Shown: positions 1-8,426 of the stretch, in pieces
Layout: every line of letters begins with the position of its first letter
How positions within the stretch are numbered: position 1 is the stretch's first letter
Assembly (NCBI GenBank): GCA_963663605.2
Contig: CAXXVF010000001.1
Location: 534,269 to 598,268 of the forward strand
Origin: Sporobacter sp963663605
GTDB taxonomy: Bacteria; Bacillota; Clostridia; Oscillospirales; Oscillospiraceae
DNA length: 64,000 bases
Direction: 5' to 3'
Program-made: the position numbers and the translations under genes
Notes under the pieces: model-generated
Databases searched by the model: none
The model's input: only the letters and a program-made list of their open reading frames with translations
What the model was told of the DNA's origin: nothing

Positions 1-2
1 TG

Positions 3-539
3 GATCTGATGGGATGCTGCGAACGCGTCGACAACATCACCGTAATCGGCTGCACGTTCCGGGATAATCAGGCCTCCGGCATCCGCATCGTAAATGCCGG
101 GCAGCTTCGCTTTGAAGAGACTGTCGTTACAGGCAACCATACAGGCATTGATATCCCGCGCGATGCGTCCGAAATAGAATTTGCCGGGGTGACGGTTGAA
201 GGCAACAGCTACCGGGGCGTTTCCCTTGTGACGGCGTCGCAGGACGAAGGCACATCGGATATTATTTTTGAGTCATGCGCGTTTAAAAACAACAGCCAGG
301 CATCCGCCAACGATCAGGACGGCATCCGCATCGACAATTACGATACATCGGGCGCGATCCAAAATGTGACGTTCACAGAATGCCGGTTCGCCGACGATCA
401 GGCATCCAAAACACAGCGTTACGGACTGACGGTCGGCTATAGCGGCGGCATCAATGGCATCACAGTGGAACGAAGCTGTACGTTTTCCGGCAACATCTCC
501 GGGGCGTATTTAGGGGGCGGCGCGCTCACCGTCCTGTGA
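3..539 (+). CDS. right-handed beta-helix repeat protein, 3' part
   Basis: The frame is open from the window edge, so the true start lies upstream. About 178 residues are visible and end in TGA. The sequence is built from short repeats of the form 'GI.I.N....I.F..C.F..N' (for example near residues 10-35, 60-80 and 95-115), which is typical of parallel beta-helix (pectate-lyase-like/NosD-type) folds. Such proteins usually bind or cleave polysaccharide. No catalytic residue can be assigned from this fragment. A strong terminator follows at once, so it ends its transcription unit. The fold is likely; the function is unknown. Confidence 0.7.
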   Translation, partial: DLMGCCERVDNITVIGCTFRDNQASGIRIVNAGQLRFEETVVTGNHTGIDIPRDASEIEFAGVTVEGNSYRGVSLVTASQDEGTSDIIFESCAFKNNSQASANDQDGIRIDNYDTSGAIQNVTFTECRFADDQASKTQRYGLTVGYSGGINGITVERSCTFSGNISGAYLGGGALTVL

Positions 540-568
540 CCGCCTGCTTGGAATAAGAACAGTTTATG

Positions 569-603
569 AAAAAACAGGGATACGGCAGCGTATCCCTGTT
601 TTT
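569..603 (+). terminator. intrinsic terminator after beta-helix gene
   Basis: A 14-16 bp stem (AAACAGGGATACG / CGTATCCCTGTTT) around a GCAG loop is followed directly by T residues. It lies 30 bp after the stop codon at 539. Confidence 0.85.
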
Positions 604-846
604 GCGTGACGGCGCGCTGTTGTGATGATAAAAACGTCGATTATTGCCGCTAAATGTAATTTATACGTCAAACATGTTGAATTGTCTGGATATTTCAGTG
701 TATTTATGGTATTATCATACGAAAAGCGATGTGCTGGTTTTTATCTTAAAACTATGCATTTTGAGCTGTCCGCGGTTACTGTGATAATCTTAGATCCGGA
801 AGCTGCAGCGCTTGCCGGACGGCTGTGTATTTGTCGGATTGGGGCG

Positions 847-2223
847 ATGTCGATTATGAATCATCGTATAAACTTAAAAGAGACGTTGACAAAAGTGCTC
901 AAAAAAGGATGGATCATCCTGATTCTCATCGTAGTGTTTGGGTTGGGCGCGCGCTTTTTCAGCAGCAATTATATTGAGGAAGTCTATAAGGCGGAGGCAA
1001 CGCTGTTCATCGGTAAAGAACAGGGGATCCAAACCAATATCACGCTGTCTGAGCTGGAGGCTTCCAATCAGCTGATCATCGACTACAAGGAGATCGCCAA
1101 TTCAAGGTTTGTCATTGAGCCCGTAATGCAGCAGCTGGATATCAATATGAAGCTCAAAGATTTCCGCAAGGCGCTGTCTTTGGAGATCCTTGACGACTCA
1201 CGGCTGTTTTCTTTGTGTTTTTCCAGTGAGGACCCGGAGCTTGCCGCACGGGTGACAAACGCCATGGCGCTGCAGCTGACGGATGCCGTAGCGGAAATCG
1301 TCAATGTTGAGAACATCCGTATTATCGACACGGCGCTTGTTCCGACGGAGCCGGTTTACCCGAATGTCAATATCATTACGCTGCTGGCTGCCGTTGTCGG
1401 GCTTGTCGGAGGGCTGTTGTTCGTTTATTTCAACGACTTGTTCAACGATTCATTTGATACGCGGGAAAGCGTTGAAAGTGAAATGGAAATGGACGTCATC
1501 GCGATCATCCCGAAATATAAGGAAAAGAAAAAGACCTATAATAAAGGGCTTATCACGATCAACGAACCAAATTCCTATATATCCGAGAGCTTTAAAATGC
1601 TCCGCACGAACATCAACTACATGAATAAAGACGCTGAAAACAAGGTCATCATGCTGACCAGCTCCGTAGCTGCGGAAGGGAAAACGACGACCAGCTGCAA
1701 TCTGGCCATAACAATGGCGCAGGATCACAAAAAAGTGCTGCTGATTGACGGTGATCTGAGAAAACCGAACCTCTTCAAGACATTCCGGATCAACATGATG
1801 CCCGGGCTTACAGACATCATTTACGGTAAATACGCGCTGGGCGAAGCCATTCAGCACGTTATTGACGTTCCGGGGCTCGACCTTCTGGCGGCCGGCAGGA
1901 TCACGTCGATGACGACGGAGCTTTTAGGATCCGTATCCTTTAAGAAGATCATTGACGAAGCGCGGGAGAAATACGATTTCATCATCATTGACGCGCCGCC
2001 GGTCCTGAATGTTTCGGACACGATTATCATATCAAAACTGGTAGATAAGGTTTTGTTTGTCGTGGCAATGGAGAAAACAAACAGAACGCTTGTGCGGGAA
2101 GCGAAAAAGGGACTGGACAAAGTCAGCGTCAAGACAATGGGCATGATTTTAACAAATATGATGATCAATCCGCGCAGCTACTACTATGGCACGGACGAAC
2201 GCAAACGCCGGTCACGGCGTTAG
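847..2223 (+). CDS. capsule/exopolysaccharide chain-length and BY-kinase fusion (CpsC-CpsD type)
   Basis: About 458 aa. An N-terminal Wzz-like region is flanked by two membrane segments (about residues 21-40 and 174-194) and followed by a cytoplasmic bacterial tyrosine-kinase domain. The kinase shows Walker A (AAEGKTTT, about 276-283), Walker A' (LLIDGDLRKP, about 298) and Walker B (FIIIDAPP, about 378). The C-terminus ends in a short Tyr cluster (SYYYG), the expected autophosphorylation site. Family knowledge: this protein regulates polysaccharide polymerisation and export at the inner membrane. The start is placed at 847 or 856, where a GGGGCG stretch precedes ATG. The open frame reaches back to 622, but those 75 residues do not resemble the family. 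No other capsule genes are in the window. Confidence 0.85.
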   Translation: MSIMNHRINLKETLTKVLKKGWIILILIVVFGLGARFFSSNYIEEVYKAEATLFIGKEQGIQTNITLSELEASNQLIIDYKEIANSRFVIEPVMQQLDINMKLKDFRKALSLEILDDSRLFSLCFSSEDPELAARVTNAMALQLTDAVAEIVNVENIRIIDTALVPTEPVYPNVNIITLLAAVVGLVGGLLFVYFNDLFNDSFDTRESVESEMEMDVIAIIPKYKEKKKTYNKGLITINEPNSYISESFKMLRTNINYMNKDAENKVIMLTSSVAAEGKTTTSCNLAITMAQDHKKVLLIDGDLRKPNLFKTFRINMMPGLTDIIYGKYALGEAIQHVIDVPGLDLLAAGRITSMTTELLGSVSFKKIIDEAREKYDFIIIDAPPVLNVSDTIIISKLVDKVLFVVAMEKTNRTLVREAKKGLDKVSVKTMGMILTNMMINPRSYYYGTDERKRRSRR

Positions 2224-2295
2224 ACGGCGTCCACTGCAAACGGGGTTTGTTGATCAATTTTTTTAACGTATCATTTTAAGTCAGGGGGCATACGA

Positions 2296-2592
2296 ATGGC
2301 TGGCGACATAAAGGCAGATAAACAAAAGAAGCTCGAGCCGCTCAATATCAACGAGGAGCTTGTGAAGCAGAATGTGCTCAAAATCATGGAGGAACTCGGC
2401 GCTTGCCAATGCGAAACGTGTTTTGCCAACGCCTGTGCTATTGTTCTTAATGAATTGCAGCCGAAATATGTCACATCGGAGAAGGGCGCGCTGTTGTCGC
2501 AGATTTCGAATGTAACCATATCAAGTCAGGCAACGCTGACGGCTGAGGCAACAAAAGCTGTCATGAAAGTCATGAAAAACCCGCGCCATTGA
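2296..2592 (+). CDS. comFB: ComFB family protein
   Basis: 98 aa, preceded by a good ribosome site (CAGGGGG). The C-terminal two thirds match the late-competence ComFB family: 'NINEELV...VLKIMEELGACQCETCF.NAC' followed by 'LN.L.PKYVTSEKGALLS'. The cysteine cluster (C-x-C-x2-C-x4-C, about residues 37-46) probably holds a metal in this family. ComFB-type domains have been linked to cyclic dinucleotide binding in some bacteria; whether this one does so is inference. It is monocistronic and faces hppA across a shared terminator. Confidence 0.85.
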   Translation: MAGDIKADKQKKLEPLNINEELVKQNVLKIMEELGACQCETCFANACAIVLNELQPKYVTSEKGALLSQISNVTISSQATLTAEATKAVMKVMKNPRH

Positions 2593-2634
2593 CGCGAGGG
2601 GACGAAATTCCATCAACAAAAGAGTTAATATGTA

Positions 2635-2662
2635 ATTACCCCCCGCCGCAGCGGGGGGTAAT
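2635..2662. terminator. bidirectional terminator between comFB and hppA
   Basis: Perfect 12 bp GC-rich stem (ATTACCCCCCGC / GCGGGGGGTAAT) with a CGCA loop, between two convergent genes. The T-run is weak on both sides. Confidence 0.7.
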
Positions 2663-2683
2663 GTTATTGCTTTAAGGCGTTTT

Positions 2684-4798
2684 TCAGAAAATAGAGACGG
2701 CCGTGATTAAGCCGACAAAGACGATGGATACGGTGGATACCAGCTTGATGAGGATATTGAGGGACGGGCCTGAAGTGTCCTTGAACGGGTCGCCGACCGT
2801 GTCGCCTATGACGGCGGCTTTATGGCAATCCGAGCCTTTTCCTCCGTGCTGGCCGCTCTCGATATACTTTTTGGCATTATCCCAGGCGCCGCCGGAGTTA
2901 GACATGAAAACGGCCGTTGCAAACCCGCAGACAGTTGTCCCGCCTAATAGCCCCACAACGCCTTCTACGCCGAGAATAAGACCGGTCACGATCGGGACGA
3001 TGACGGCAAGCAGGGAAGGCTTGATCATTTCCCTGAGCGCGCCCCGGGTGCACAGATCCACGCAGGACTCGTAGTCCGGATCGGCTGTGCCGTCCATGAT
3101 GCCGGCGATTTCCCTGAACTGACGCCTGACCTCGAGCACGATGGACTGAGCGGCCCGCTGCACGGCGCTCATTGTAAACGACGAGAACGTAAAGACGAGC
3201 ATCGCGCCGATAAACAGTCCGATAAGGATGGATGGGTTGGTGAGAGACAGATCCGGCTCGATTCCGCCAAGCTTGTCCTTGGCGACTTCGACGTAAGAGA
3301 CCAGCAGCGCCAGCGCTGTAAGCGCGGCCGAACCGATGGCAAAGCCCTTGCCGGTGGCGGCGGTGGTGTTGCCTAAAGAGTCAAGCGCGTCGGTGCGTTC
3401 GCGCACCTCGGGGCCAAGTCCGCTCATCTCCGCGATGCCGCCCGCGTTGTCGGCCACAGGCCCGTAGGCGTCGGTTGCCAGGGTGATACCCAGTGTTGAA
3501 AGCATACCGACTGCGGCGATGCCGATACCGTAAAGGCCGTTGTTGAAGTGCAGGGCGTATTCGCCGCTGGCGGTGTTTAAAACGCCGCCGGCTGAAACAA
3601 AGCTGACGATTACGGCAACGGCAATAATTATAATGGGAGCCGCCGTAGACAGCATGCCGAGGGAAATGCCGCCGATGATCGTTGTCGCTGCGCCGGTCTC
3701 TGTCGCGGCGGCCAGATTTTTAGTGGGCTTATAAGTATCTGAAGTGAAGTATTCGGTGATATAACCAATGGCGCAGCCGGCTATAAGGCCGCAGAAAATA
3801 GCGATCAGGATACCCCACCAATTGACGTTCGGTACGTCCTTCATGATGAAGTAGGTAAGGGGGATCGCCGCCAACGCCGCTATACCGGCGGCGATATACG
3901 TGCCGGTGCGCAGTGTTTTCAGTAACTCGCGCTGTGTGGCTTTTTCACCTGTGCGGATGAAAAAGGTGCCGATGATCGAGCAGACGATGCCGACAACGGC
4001 CAGGGCGATCGGCAGGAACATGCCGTTTAAACCGTAGCCCGCGGCGGCGCCGATCGCAAAAGTAGCGAGCACGGAGCCGATATAGGATTCATAGAGGTCG
4101 GCGCCCATTCCGGCCACGTCGCCCACATTGTCACCCACGTTGTCGGCTATCGTGGCGGGATTTCTCGGGTCGTCTTCGGGGATCCCGGCTTCAACCTTTC
4201 CCACAAGGTCGGCGCCGACGTCCGCGGCTTTCGTGAAAATGCCGCCGCCGACACGCGCGAACAGGGCGGCTGCGGAAGCGCCCATGCCGAACATTACCAT
4301 CGTTGTGGCAATCGTTGCGGTATCGCAGTGGAACACAAATTTCAACAGGTGAAACCATGTTGTTATATCAAGGATACCCAGCCCCACAACGGTAAAGCCC
4401 ATGACCGCGCCCGAGGAAAACGCGACCTTCAGGCCTCTGTTCAGGCTTTCGCTTGCGGCCTGCGCCGTACGGGAATTTGCCGCGGTCGCGATTTTCATGC
4501 CGATAAAACCGGCCAGACATGAATAGATGCCGCCTGTCAAAAAAGCAAAGGGCACAAAGACGGACACCATTTGCAAAGCAGCCAAAACAGCCAGGATGAC
4601 CGCCATTACGGCAAAAAATATCGCTACGCTTTTGTACTGGCGTTTAAGATAGGCGTTAGCGCCTGCGCGGATAGCCGCAGCTATCTTGACCATGGTCGGT
4701 GTACCTTCGGAAAACCGTAATACCTTTCGGCTTTGTATTAAAGCAAAGCCCAAAGCCAGAATGCTTCCCAGAAAACCGATCCAAAAAAAGTTTTCCAA
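2684..4798 (-). CDS. hppA: membrane-bound cation-pumping pyrophosphatase
   Basis: About 704 aa with roughly 16 membrane segments. It couples PPi hydrolysis to export of H+ and/or Na+. The family signature is intact: GGGIFTKAADVGADLVGK, the acidic loop EDDPRNPATIADNVGDNVGD, and the C-terminal GDTVGDPFKDTSGPSLN. The segment GNTTAATGKGFAIG has Ala where K+-independent enzymes carry Lys, so it looks K+-dependent. The Glu in GADLYESY sits where Na+-pumping members have it. The start is placed at a TTG codon (4798) because AAGGAG lies 9 nt before it; the longer reading from 4819 would include the ribosome site. It helps an anaerobe save energy from biosynthetic PPi. Confidence 0.95.
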   Translation of the reverse strand: MENFFWIGFLGSILALGFALIQSRKVLRFSEGTPTMVKIAAAIRAGANAYLKRQYKSVAIFFAVMAVILAVLAALQMVSVFVPFAFLTGGIYSCLAGFIGMKIATAANSRTAQAASESLNRGLKVAFSSGAVMGFTVVGLGILDITTWFHLLKFVFHCDTATIATTMVMFGMGASAAALFARVGGGIFTKAADVGADLVGKVEAGIPEDDPRNPATIADNVGDNVGDVAGMGADLYESYIGSVLATFAIGAAAGYGLNGMFLPIALAVVGIVCSIIGTFFIRTGEKATQRELLKTLRTGTYIAAGIAALAAIPLTYFIMKDVPNVNWWGILIAIFCGLIAGCAIGYITEYFTSDTYKPTKNLAAATETGAATTIIGGISLGMLSTAAPIIIIAVAVIVSFVSAGGVLNTASGEYALHFNNGLYGIGIAAVGMLSTLGITLATDAYGPVADNAGGIAEMSGLGPEVRERTDALDSLGNTTAATGKGFAIGSAALTALALLVSYVEVAKDKLGGIEPDLSLTNPSILIGLFIGAMLVFTFSSFTMSAVQRAAQSIVLEVRRQFREIAGIMDGTADPDYESCVDLCTRGALREMIKPSLLAVIVPIVTGLILGVEGVVGLLGGTTVCGFATAVFMSNSGGAWDNAKKYIESGQHGGKGSDCHKAAVIGDTVGDPFKDTSGPSLNILIKLVSTVSIVFVGLITAVSIF

Positions 4799-4971
4799 AA
4801 ACTTCAGCTCCTTAATCAATAGTAACTGCTAATCGATTTTAACAATATACACCTTTCTTTTCAATAGTAACTTAATATTTTACAAATAAAACTACAATAT
4901 TCTGATGGAAATGTACAAAACAGGCTGAGAAACTATTCATAAATTGGTTATCATACTGTTTGAAGAATCCA

Positions 4972-5001
4972 TTGACAAAACAAGCCCCGTATGCATATAA
5001 T
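4972..5001 (+). promoter_or_regulatory. sigma-A promoter for the riboswitch leader
   Basis: Consensus TTGACA (4972-4977) and TATAAT (4996-5001) with an 18 bp spacer. Transcription would start near 5008, about 50 nt before the riboswitch aptamer. Confidence 0.85.
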
Positions 5002-5055
5002 GACTTAAAATCTCTTTGCACTGCGTACATTCTGAAAAGGATGATTACCAAGTAC

Positions 5056-5147
5056 AAACTGATCAGGCTACAGGCCGTATACGGCCTGTGAAGCCGGGCC
5101 GCCTGCGCGGCAGCAGATGACTTATAAACACATCTGTGGGACAGTTA
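5056..5147 (+). promoter_or_regulatory. NiCo (czcD) family riboswitch aptamer
   Basis: The sequence fits the czcD/NiCo fold as I recall it. P1 pairs AACTG (5057-5061) with CAGTT (5142-5146). P2 is a near-perfect hairpin at 5070-5089, P3 is CCGC/GCGG (5099-5110), and P4 is CAGATG (5114-5119) with CATCTG (5131-5136). The conserved junction stretches GATCAGGC, AAGCCGGG, CAGCAGATGA and CTGTGGGACAGTT are all present. The family binds Co2+/Ni2+, and later work argues for Fe2+. The P4 3' strand is also the left arm of the terminator at 5126-5170, so ligand binding should block termination and switch the P-type ATPase on. Confidence 0.85.
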
Positions 5148-5170
5148 CTGTTTCACAGATGTGTTTTTTT
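5126..5170 (+). terminator. riboswitch-controlled terminator
   Basis: 13 bp stem AAACACATCTGTG (5126-5138) / CACAGATGTGTTT (5154-5166) with a 7 T run. Its left arm overlaps riboswitch P4, giving two mutually exclusive folds. Confidence 0.85.
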
Positions 5171-5188
5171 ATATATGCGGGCATCTTA

Positions 5189-5288
5189 TACTGATATTCA
5201 ATAGAAACATTTAATTCTCGACGGTCTTTTTCGCGCAGTGCGTCGTTGTCGTCCTAGCCGAACTTATGAAACTTTTTATTGAATATTT
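5189..5288. repeat. MITE-like inverted-repeat element, copy 1
   Basis: The ends are imperfect inverted repeats (ATACTGATATTCAATA and, reversed, ATACAAATATTCAATA). The same left arm (ATTCAATAGAAACATTTAAT...) and right arm (GCCGAACTTATGAAA) recur at 15947-16011. This copy has about 36 extra bases in the middle. It sits between the riboswitch terminator and the ATPase ribosome site, inside the transcribed leader. Confidence 0.7.
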
Positions 5289-5336
5289 GTATTATCATGC
5301 ATGGCGTCGTTAAAGCTGAAATCGGAGGGATCATTC

Positions 5337-7859
5337 ATGGATGAGGGAAAAAACACCATTAACGGACTGACAAGCGCCGAAGCGGCAATGCTTCAGGAAC
5401 GATACGGCAAAAACGCGTTCGAGTCCGGGAAGAACGAGACCTTTTTGAAAAAAGTGTTTGAGATCGTCCGGGAACCGATGTTTCTTCTGCTGATTGCGGC
5501 GTCGGTTATCTATTTTCTGCTGGGTGAAGCCAGAGACGGCTCGATCATGCTCATTTTTGTCGCCGGCATCATTATCATTGACGTTGTTCAGGAGTGGAAA
5601 ACAGATAAAACGCTCCGTGCGCTCAAAAAATTGTCCGCTCCGCTCGTCACGGTTATCAGGGACGGAGCGGAGACCGAGATAGACAGCAGAGACCTTGTGC
5701 CGGGTGATGCCATGCTGCTTCACGAAGGCCTCAAGATCCCGGCGGACGGCGTTATCCTTAAGGCGAGCGACCTGCGTGCGGATGAATCGACGCTCACCGG
5801 GGAAGCGGAGGGTGTCTGGAAAACGGTGTCCGACGGCGAAACGGACGACGCGTACTGGCGGCGTGACACCTGTTATGCGGGCACGCTCGTCACACAGGGC
5901 ACGGCGCTGGTGCGCGTGACGAAAATCGGCGCGGAAACGGAATACGGCAAAATCGGCGCGGCCATCGCCGAAACCAGGGAAGAAAAAACACCGCTTCAAA
6001 AACAGACGGACGTTATCGTCAAGACTTCTGCGGGCATCGCGGGCGTTTTATTTGCGATCGTCAGCATAACGACGTATTTCAATATTCCGGACTACGCGCC
6101 GGGCAGCAGGCTGATCGAAAGCATCCTGGCCGGCATCACGCTGATGATGGCGATGATCCCGGAGGAATTCCCGGTCATCCTGACAGTGTTTTTATCCATG
6201 GGCGCGTGGCGTTTGGCACGAAAAAACGCGCTCGTCAAAAGGCTGCCGTCCGTTGAAACGCTCGGCGCCGTTTCCGTCCTCTGCGTCGATAAGACCGGTA
6301 CGCTTACGCTCAACCGGATGACGGTGAACGAGACGTGGGCAACAGGCGGCGATGATGCGGGCCTGTGCGAAGCTATGGGGCTGGCCTGCGAGAGAGAAGC
6401 GTACGACCCGATGGAAAAGGCCATGCTCGTATACTGCGAGAAGTCCGGTATAACGAAAGAGCATCTCTTTGGCGGCAAGCTCATCACCGAATATGCTTTT
6501 ACGGACGAGCTGAAGATGATGGGCCACGTCTGGCGTCACGACAACGAGATTCTGCTGGCAGCGAAAGGCTCGCCGGAGCATATTCTCAGCCTGTGCGTGC
6601 TGACGGACGACGAAAAGCACGCAGCGGAGGAAAAGGTGCTTGAACTGTCCGAAAAGGGGCTGCGTGTCATTGCGGTCGGCATGATGAAGGCGGACGGCCC
6701 GGAGGACATTCCGGAAAAACTGACCGGCGCTAAGCTCCGACTGCGCGGACTTATCGGCCTTCTCGATCCGCCGAGGGACGGCGTTAAAGACGACATCGCC
6801 GTCTGTACCCGCGCGGGTATACGCGTCGTCATGATCACCGGAGACAGCGGCGTCACGGCCGCGTCCATCGCGCGGCAGGTCGGCATATCCGACAGCGGCG
6901 GCGTCGTCACCGGCGCGATGCTTGACGCTTTAAGCGACGATGAACTGCGGGAGAAAGTCAAAACCGTGCGTATTTTCTCGCGCGTAATACCCGAACATAA
7001 AATGCGTATTGTTAAAGCCCTTAAAGCAAACGGCGAGATCGTTGCAATGACGGGCGACGGCGTCAACGACGCGCCGGCCCTGAAGAGCGCGGACATCGGC
7101 ATCGCCATGGGCAAGCGGGGGAGCGAAGTGTCCCGCGAGGCATCGGACCTCATTTTGATGGACGACCGATTCAAAACGATCGTCGAGACCGTGCATGACG
7201 GACGGCGCATCTTCGACAATATCCGAAAAGCCGTCGGCTACGTTTTCACGATCCACATACCGATCGCGTTTTCGGCGCTGTTGGCCCCGATGTTCGGCAT
7301 CGGTCCGGAAAGCCTTTTCCTGCTGCCGCTGCACGTTGTGCTGCTCGAGCTCGTGATCGACCCGACCTGCTCGGTCGTGCTGGAGCGTCTGCCGGCCGAG
7401 GAAACCGTCATGCAGCGCCCGCCGAGAAAGCCCGACGCGAAGCTTCTGACGAAACGAACGCTCTTAAAAAGCATTCTGCAGGGACTCTTTGTACTTGCCG
7501 GGGCGTTCGGCGCGTATTTTTTTACGCTGCAAAACGGCGCGTCAGACGCGCCGCTGGCCCGCGGGATGGGGCTCGGTGTTTTGCTGCTGGCCAACATATT
7601 CCTGATCCTGGTCAACAGCTCCGATACGGAAAGCGTTTTTGTTTCCGTCCGTCGGCTTTGGCGTGAGAAAACGGTCAGGGCTGCGGTGCTCGGTATTATT
7701 CTGATGCTTGTATTAGTGCTTTATACGCCGCTTGCCGGTTTTCTGAAGCTGTCCGGGCCCGGTTTGCCCCAGTTTCTGATCGTACTGGGTCTTGCGGCCG
7801 CTTCCGTGCTGTGGTATGAACTCGTAAAGGCGGTACGGCGGAAGCAGCAGCCTGTTTAG
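5337..7859 (+). CDS. P-type cation-transporting ATPase (efflux)
   Basis: About 840 aa, P2-type architecture: N-terminal cation-ATPase segment, E1-E2 actuator (TGEAE), TM4 motif P275-E-E-F, phosphorylation site D318-KTGTLT, and hinge TGDGVNDAPALK near 571. The C-terminal four-helix transport block is present. TM4 has PEEF instead of the PEGL of Ca2+ pumps, so the ion should not be assumed to be Ca2+. The start at 5337 is chosen because GGAGGG lies 7 nt upstream. The gene is under a NiCo riboswitch, so export of Fe2+, Co2+ or Ni2+ is the best inference. A ferritin-like gene follows, which fits metal homeostasis. Confidence 0.9.
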   Translation: MDEGKNTINGLTSAEAAMLQERYGKNAFESGKNETFLKKVFEIVREPMFLLLIAASVIYFLLGEARDGSIMLIFVAGIIIIDVVQEWKTDKTLRALKKLSAPLVTVIRDGAETEIDSRDLVPGDAMLLHEGLKIPADGVILKASDLRADESTLTGEAEGVWKTVSDGETDDAYWRRDTCYAGTLVTQGTALVRVTKIGAETEYGKIGAAIAETREEKTPLQKQTDVIVKTSAGIAGVLFAIVSITTYFNIPDYAPGSRLIESILAGITLMMAMIPEEFPVILTVFLSMGAWRLARKNALVKRLPSVETLGAVSVLCVDKTGTLTLNRMTVNETWATGGDDAGLCEAMGLACEREAYDPMEKAMLVYCEKSGITKEHLFGGKLITEYAFTDELKMMGHVWRHDNEILLAAKGSPEHILSLCVLTDDEKHAAEEKVLELSEKGLRVIAVGMMKADGPEDIPEKLTGAKLRLRGLIGLLDPPRDGVKDDIAVCTRAGIRVVMITGDSGVTAASIARQVGISDSGGVVTGAMLDALSDDELREKVKTVRIFSRVIPEHKMRIVKALKANGEIVAMTGDGVNDAPALKSADIGIAMGKRGSEVSREASDLILMDDRFKTIVETVHDGRRIFDNIRKAVGYVFTIHIPIAFSALLAPMFGIGPESLFLLPLHVVLLELVIDPTCSVVLERLPAEETVMQRPPRKPDAKLLTKRTLLKSILQGLFVLAGAFGAYFFTLQNGASDAPLARGMGLGVLLLANIFLILVNSSDTESVFVSVRRLWREKTVRAAVLGIILMLVLVLYTPLAGFLKLSGPGLPQFLIVLGLAAASVLWYELVKAVRRKQQPV

Positions 7860-7948
7860 CGCATCGGATGGTATTTTTAACAAAGCGGCAAAGAGATATT
7901 CATTTTACGCGCAATACTTATTGAGGTCTTTTAATGGTTTTCAAAGCA

Positions 7949-7957
7949 TGTTATAAT
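7949..7957 (+). promoter_or_regulatory. extended -10 promoter for ferritin-like gene
   Basis: TGTTATAAT is a perfect extended -10; no good -35 is present. It lies about 100 nt before the gene at 8066. Confidence 0.5.
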
Positions 7958-8065
7958 GAAAACAAGCAGTCATTATATCGTTGACGCGCCGCAGCCCGGG
8001 AAAAGGACAGGGCACGGTGCGGTTAAGCTGCAGTATAAAAAACAAAATATACAGGAGGTACGAAC

Positions 8066-8368
8066 ATGCCGGATTTTGGAGCGCCGTTTTCAGGCTTGAA
8101 GAAAGACCGCAAACTCACGGATGCGGAACTCGTCAGATCGATCCGCTTTATGGTCGCCGCGGAGTATGAAGCCATTCAGCTTTACATGCAGCTGGCAGAA
8201 TCTACAGACAACAAGCTGGCGATCGCCGTGTTGAAGGACATTGCCGACGAAGAGCGTGTACACGCCGGAGAATTCCTGCGTCTGCTGCACGAACTGGCCC
8301 CCGACGAGAAGGGTTTTTACGATGAGGGCGCGGAAGAAGTCGAAGAAGAGATCGAAAAACTCAAATAA
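8066..8368 (+). CDS. encapsulated-ferritin-like (EncFtn/Flp) protein
   Basis: 100 aa, all helical, with a clean ribosome site (AGGAGG). It shows the half-site of the encapsulated-ferritin family: Glu33 in AAEYEAIQLY, then E63 and H66 in DEERVHAGEF. These match the Glu/Glu/His iron ligands of that family at almost the same numbering; two subunits would form one di-iron ferroxidase centre. The acidic tail (EEVEEEIEKLK) could be a cargo-targeting tail, but no encapsulin shell gene is in the window. The position after a riboswitch-controlled metal pump and next to a flavodiiron protein suggests iron or oxygen stress duty. Rubrerythrin-like is the alternative label. Confidence 0.75.
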   Translation: MPDFGAPFSGLKKDRKLTDAELVRSIRFMVAAEYEAIQLYMQLAESTDNKLAIAVLKDIADEERVHAGEFLRLLHELAPDEKGFYDEGAEEVEEEIEKLK

Positions 8369-8387
8369 AATCCCGGTGGGATAAAGA

Positions 8388-8416
8388 AATGGAGAGGCAG
8401 TCGCCTCTCCATTTTT
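8388..8416. terminator. bidirectional terminator (ferritin-like / fprA)
   Basis: Stem ATGGAGAGGC / GCCTCTCCAT, loop AGTC, T5 on the plus strand. It also lies just beyond the fprA stop on the minus strand. Confidence 0.8.
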
Positions 8417-8426
8417 GTACGGATAT

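Noticed and set aside
622..846. 75-residue upstream extension of the tyrosine kinase
   Set aside because: Not similar to the family N-terminus, no ribosome site at 622, AT-rich promoter-like sequence.
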